Origin: Purshia tridentata
Lineage: Eukaryota; Streptophyta; Magnoliopsida; Rosales; Rosaceae
NCBI GenBank assembly: GCA_003254885.1
Contig: QANT01009182.1
Span: forward strand, 1-23,229
DNA: 23,229 nt
Direction of reading: 5' to 3'
Shown here: positions 19,312-23,229 of the stretch, one piece after another
How positions within the stretch are numbered: position 1 is the first letter of the stretch
Layout of the letters: every line of letters begins with the position of its first letter
Program-made: the position numbers and the translations under genes
The notes under the pieces: generated by a model
Told to the model about the DNA's origin: nothing
The model's input: only the letters and a program-made list of their open reading frames with translations
Database searches by the model: none

Positions 19312-19841
19312 ATTTTTTGATTTAGTGGGTTTGGACGTAGAGTTCTTTGTCATTTTGGGCTTCTACATAAATTACTCTATTTTTTTATTCTTTTATTTTT
19401 TTTGTTAAAAAAAAAATCCGAAAATTGTAGGTCTATCTCTACTCAAACTTGAAAATCAAACACTCAAAAACCAGACCAAACAACCACCATTTTGTATTTT
19501 AAGCACTCCAAAACATCACATCCATTATCAAACAAACCAACCTATAAGTACATTGGGATTGTGTGTTGGAGTAATTATTTGAGTGTTGAGAGGAAATTTG
19601 TTAGCTGTCTAGAGTAAATGTATTGGGTGTGTATTGGATGGTAAATTTTAATTTGGGCGGGCTGTCCCGAGAAAAATTTTAAAACTTTTGTATGGATGTC
19701 TAAAGAAATTGAGAGTTTAGAAATATAATTGGGTGTCAATAGAAAATTAAAGACGCTTTTGTACCAAAAAAACAAAAACTAATGACATCTCTATGGTTAA
19801 CCTTGTGGTTAATTTTGGGACTTAAGTTTCGTCTTGGGCAA
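19312..19841. other. Spacer without recognisable features
   Basis: AT-rich, with a poly-A/T patch at 19380-19420. No open frame with coding character and no clear terminal repeats. The short minus frame at 19575-19775 is not supported. Confidence 0.4.
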
Positions 19842-19850
19842 TTTTGATTT

Positions 19851-19903
19851 GGGTAATACTTGGGGGACCATGTCAATGTACCACATGATGTGGCTTCCTA
19901 GCC

Positions 19904-19955
<52 letters not shown>

Positions 19956-20017
19956 GATCAAGGGTGGCTAGAAAGCCACATCATATGGTACAATGACATG
20001 ATCCCTCAGCATTACCC
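19851..20017. mobile_element. MULE-like MITE with microsatellite loop
   Basis: A 167-bp foldback unit. The arms are 19851-19908 and 19961-20017, both starting GGGTAAT at the outside and ending CTAGCCACCCT inside; they match over about 57 bp with few differences and one indel. It is flanked by a perfect 9-bp direct repeat TTTTGATTT (19842-19850 and 20018-20026), the target duplication length of Mutator-like elements. The loop is almost all (CT)n. It has no coding capacity, so it would depend on a transposase from elsewhere. Confidence 0.9.
19907..19952 (+). repeat. (CT)23 microsatellite in the MITE loop
   Basis: Forty-six bases of uninterrupted CT between the two MITE arms. Its position suggests growth of a short CT seed in the loop after insertion. 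Confidence 0.97.
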
Positions 20018-20026
20018 TTTTGATTT

Positions 20027-20682
20027 TTAGTTGTATAATCATTACTTTTTTTATTCTCAAAAAAAAAAATCAATACTCTCTTTACTGTTTTAAATTAAAC
20101 TAGTTTATCTCCTTGCCAATTAAATAGTGATAATTAGTAACAATTATTTTTACGTTAAAATGTGGGTAGATGTGACTCCATAAGCTTGAATTTTGTGTTT
20201 TATGTGAGTTTTATTAGTTTTTGACATGTTTATGTAAGTAAAGACATAAGTTAAATCTATAACTTTTTTTTGTATACAGTTTCAAATAGCCACTTTTTAT
20301 GTAGTTGCAAATAACCATTGTCGAACAGTGGCAATTTGAGCACTCGGTGAATGGTGTCCAACACTCAGTGAACAGTGCAGAGTGCTCGATGAATAGTGCC
20401 ATGTGCTCGGTTGATTAAAATGGACATGTCTGTCGCCCCGCCGTGTTTTTGCCGATTGATCATTCGATCATGCCTCCGGTTTAGGTGGACAGCTTGACAA
20501 ATAGACATCCACAGGAATTAGCTTATCAACTCCCCAAACAGTACTATAAGAATCTGTACTAAACATCCCGCCTGTAATTTCCATAGCAATATCATATTTT
20601 GGTTCATGCATTTGTTCATAGGCTTTTATGTTTTGTACTATAAAAAAAAAAAAAACCCTATTTTTTTTGGTAATTTATTAAA
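20027..20682. other. Spacer with a short degenerate tandem repeat
   Basis: No gene. Between 20321 and 20415 a roughly 21-bp theme recurs about four times with changes: CTCGGTGAATGGTGTCC, CTCAGTGAACAGTGCAG, CTCGATGAATAGTGCC, CTCGGTTGA. A poly-A run lies at 20642-20655 and a T-run at about 20661-20668, just before the foldback element. Confidence 0.5.
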
Positions 20683-21335
20683 GATTCAATTACAAATTAG
20701 TCTATCGAACTATAAGGGTACTTTCAAGTTGCTTCCTAAATTAAAAAAACGTACAAGCACATCCACAGACTATCTAAAACAATGCAATGTTAGTGATTCC
20801 GTCCATTATTCCGTTAAATGCTAACGTTGTTTTGCTGATTGGGTTTTTTTAAAGATGTGGATGTCATGTGGACAAAAAATTAATAAAAATGCTCAATTAC
20901 AAATTAGCCCATCGAACTATAGGGGTACTTTCAAATTGCTCCTAATTAAAAAAAAATTACAAAATAATAGAAAATCTCCTCCATCTATTTCTCTCTTTGA
21001 TTTCGTTTTCTTTTCTTCTTGTTTTTTAATTAGAATTTGATTATGGTGAATTGATTGGATTTAATATAATGAAAACCCACATTGCAAATTTGTACATTTT
21101 TATTTTTTTATGTTTTTCAAACCCCAAATGAACTAGCAAGCTTAAGAATTTCAACTATACTACATCAACCCCAACGCGAGCCCCACAAAATTTGGAATCT
21201 CAAAGTCTGCCTTTTTCTTTCTTCATTTTATTTGATTTTATATCTTGGGGTATTTCTTTTGGGGTTTTTTTTGGGTTGAAAATAGGTCTTTAACACCTCA
21301 AGAGTGGTTGTGATCTTGGTCTGAGTGGATATCAA

Positions 21336-21540
21336 TATGTTAAATTTTTTGGACTTATTGTTTATCCTCATCCAATTTATTAACTTTTTCTAATCGATCT
21401 GTAACCCCTTTAAGAAGTTGATAAACTGGATGAGTATGGACAAGAGGTCCCAAAAATTTCACATCTTGAATCAGACCATCACAATCTTGAGGTGAAGACC
21501 CATTTTCACCCAAAAGAAAAACTTTAAGATAGAAAATCAA
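21336..21540 (-). other. Coding-like motif present in both foldback arms
   Basis: On the minus strand an open frame (21540-21355, 61 codons) includes GLIQDVKFLGPLVHTHPVY and LLKGVTDRLEKV and crosses the loop. On the plus strand the left arm (21336-21383) reads YVKFFGLIVYPHPIY and then a stop, the same motif with mostly conservative changes. This could be a fragment of a captured host exon duplicated when the foldback formed, or chance. I do not recognise the protein family. Confidence 0.35.
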
Positions 21541-21761
21541 AGAAAATGAAGAAAAACCAAAAAGAAAAAGGTAGACTTTGAACTCCCAAATTTTGAGGGG
21601 CTCGAGTTGGGGTTGATGTAGTTGTAGTTGAAATTTCTAAGCTTTCTAGTTCATATGGAATTCAAAAATAAAAAAACCATGCTACAGATCTGTATTGTGA
21701 GTTTTCATCATAATTAAATCAAATTCAAAAATAAGAAGGAAAGAAAAATGAAATCAGAGAG

Positions 21762-22105
21762 TGAGAGAGAGAGAGAGAGAGAGAAATGAGAAAGAAATAA
21801 TAAAAATTATTATTATTATTTTCTAAGTTTTTTTAAAAGGAAATTACAATTAAATTAATAAAACATTTTAATACTACATAATGGTCAATGTAAATTTTCT
21901 TTTCCCATAATGGTCATTGAGTTCTGAAATTATATCCCACTTTAGTCACTAAACTCAATTTACTTTTGGTTAATAGTAACTAGAATGAAATTATGAAAAA
22001 AGTGCATTGATTAAAATGTAATTGTAAAAGGTTTTATTGATTTATGGAGGAGAGAGAGAAAAAATATTATTATTTTGTAAGTTTTTTTAATTTAGAAGCA
22101 ATTTG
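21762..22105 (-). repeat. Inserted block and flanking duplication in the right foldback arm
   Basis: A GA run plus AATAATAAAAATTATTATTA and CTAAGTTTTTTTAAA (21762-21840) is echoed at 22047-22090 by a GGAGAGAGAGAAAAAATATT stretch and GTAAGTTTTTTTAAT. Between them (about 21841-22046) lies sequence with no partner in the left arm. Its CATAATGGTCATTGAG segment matches CATAATGGTCATTAGG near 22513, so a repeat of another family was inserted and a piece of the arm was duplicated. Confidence 0.6.
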
Positions 22106-22338
22106 AAAGTACTCCTATAGTTCAATGGGCTAATTTGTAATTGAGCAATTGTGTTAATTCGTTGTCCACGTGGTATCCACATGACATCCACGTCATGAAA
22201 AAAAACCTAGTCAGCAAAGTTGGGTCAGCATTTAACAAAATAATAAAGTTGCATGGTTTCAGATAGTCTGCGTATGTGTTTGAAATTTTTTTTTTTTGAT
22301 TTAGAGAGCAACTTGAAAGTACTCTTATAGTTGGATGG

Positions 22339-22381
22339 ACTAATTTGTAATTGAGCCTTAAAGGCTCAATTACAAATTAGT
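22339..22381. repeat. Perfect 21-bp palindrome at the right foldback boundary
   Basis: The arms 22339-22359 (ACTAATTTGTAATTGAGCCTT) and 22361-22381 are exact reverse complements around one A. The inner half is the right end of the foldback; the outer half is a second terminal repeat pointing away, as if another copy's end lies directly against it. Confidence 0.93.
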
Positions 22382-23229
22382 AAAGAGAAATGATATTCCT
22401 TTTTTTGTTGTCAATGAAGAATGGTATTCAACTAGGAAAAAATAAAATAAAATTACATTTAATCAATAAAATTTTTCTAAATACTAAAATAGTCAATGTG
22501 AGATTTTTTACCATAATGGTCATTAGGTTTTTAACTTTCTATTACATAATGATCAATGGGTCCAAACATAATTGCTTATGCCAGCCATTTTAAATTGCGT
22601 GAATTATCTAATTTGTCCTTACCTCTCCCATATTTACACTAGACGAATCAACAACTATTTTTCGTTGAAGAGCTTTGTAGTCGTAGTAGTTGGCTTTGTG
22701 TTTACTTGTTATTCACTCTGTTGTTGGGGCCTTGGCGTGAGAGAGAAGCTTTGTTTGTTTGTTTTTTTTTTTTTTTGGGGACGGAGAAGACATTTTAATG
22801 ATCCAATTTGTCACATACTTAAATATCTCAACCCAACAGGAACATATATAATTCGTCCATTTTTACAAACATATATAGTTACTAGTTAAGAAATTCAAGT
22901 GATAGTCTAACTAAACCCCTCTCTGGCTCACCAAAATAAAAATAAAAATAAAAAACTGAATTTGCTAGCTGCCTATTTTAATCCAGATTGTACTAAATAA
23001 CCACCTCATTCTCTTCACATTCCAAAATTAAACCAAGTGTAACAAAAACCATGGGTCAAACCTCAGCCTCAATTGGCACTTGTCTTCTCAAATAACCAAC
23101 CCCCATTGTTTCACGGTGTTTTAACACAAAATTACACCTTGCAAATGCCCTCATTCTCTTTCCTTCCCCCAACATTTTCCAAGCTACCCCCTTTAATTAG
23201 TTTGATGCCTACCCTTACCTGCTTATGAA
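22382..23229. other. Spacer after the foldback element
   Basis: A segment at 22447-22570 matches the block inside the right foldback arm (shared AATTACA.TTAA.., GTCAATG and CATAATGGTCATT words). A poly-T run lies at about 22761-22775. From 22900 to the end the sequence becomes A/C- and C/T-rich and could be approaching a gene's upstream region, but no exon, start codon or convincing TATA box can be supported. The frames at 22390 and 22572 are low-complexity and not called. Confidence 0.4.

Larger units (their letters stand above)
20683..22357. mobile_element. Long foldback element, nearly fully palindromic
   Basis: The left end GATTCAATTACAAATTAG is the reverse complement of the right end CTAATTTGTAATTGAGCC. 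The pairing continues inward almost without a break. A second copy of the terminal word (20892-20945 and 22096-22146), the GGATGTCATGTGGA words, TTTCAACTA..CTACATCAACC and finally CTCATCCAATTTATTAAC (21367-21384) against its partner (21417-21434) all pair. The loop is only about 20 bp (21392-21411). The left arm is about 709 bp; the right arm is about 946 bp because of an inserted block. TTAAA lies on both sides (20678-20682 and 22358-22362), a possible 5-bp target duplication. The superfamily is uncertain; long terminal inverted repeats suggest a MULE-like or foldback type. Confidence 0.88.

Noticed and set aside
20214-20402. Minus-strand 62-codon Cys/His-containing frame
   Set aside because: It is produced by the short degenerate repeat at 20321-20415.

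Overview
This window looks like a transposon-dense heterochromatic stretch of a flowering-plant nuclear genome, probably a eudicot. The organism cannot be named from the sequence. The evidence is: three kinds of long LTR whose ends (TGTAAC... / ...TGACA or TTACA) match plant Ty3/Gypsy (Tekay/Del-like) elements; a plant-type Helitron Rep gene broken by stops; a MULE-like MITE; a long foldback element; and a partial Myb/SANT-like exon. No intact host gene is visible.

Layout. 1-132 (minus) is an exon end of a Myb/SANT-like DNA-binding protein that runs off the left edge. 202-2479 (plus) is LTR copy A with internal duplications. 2480-4367 is AT-rich sequence with degenerate repeats and a transcript-leader-like block near 3040-3265. 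4368-6437 (minus) is solo LTR C with a 5-bp target duplication, lying inside one unit of a 110-bp tandem duplication. 7505-9247 (minus) is solo LTR B, the same family as A but inverted, flanked by perfect CATTT duplications. 9973-12941 (plus) is a Helitron Rep pseudogene with an intact HUH motif and one intron. It is interrupted at 12942 by a 4.86-kb gag-only Ty3/Gypsy derivative (12942-17797, minus) with primer-binding site, gag, polypurine tract and one full LTR. The Helitron reading frame appears to resume at 17802. 18004-19311 is a decayed coding stretch I cannot place firmly. 19851-20017 is a MULE-like MITE with a (CT)23 loop and 9-bp target duplications. 20683-22357 is an almost fully palindromic foldback element. 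22382-23229 has no gene I can support.

The most unusual object is the gag-only retroelement. Its right end is not a 5' LTR but a 50-bp inverted copy of the LTR's U5 end, so the unit has the same LTR terminus, inverted, at both ends. It is flanked by AAAG on both sides, and joining the flanks keeps the Helitron frame open. This suggests integrase inserted a cDNA carrying two U5 ends. The second notable object is the foldback element, whose two arms both carry a coding-like motif.

The order of events is partly readable. The Helitron came before the gag element. The 110-bp duplication came before LTR C. The foldback came before the block that now interrupts its right arm. Nothing here forms a working pathway; the window is a record of nested insertion and decay.
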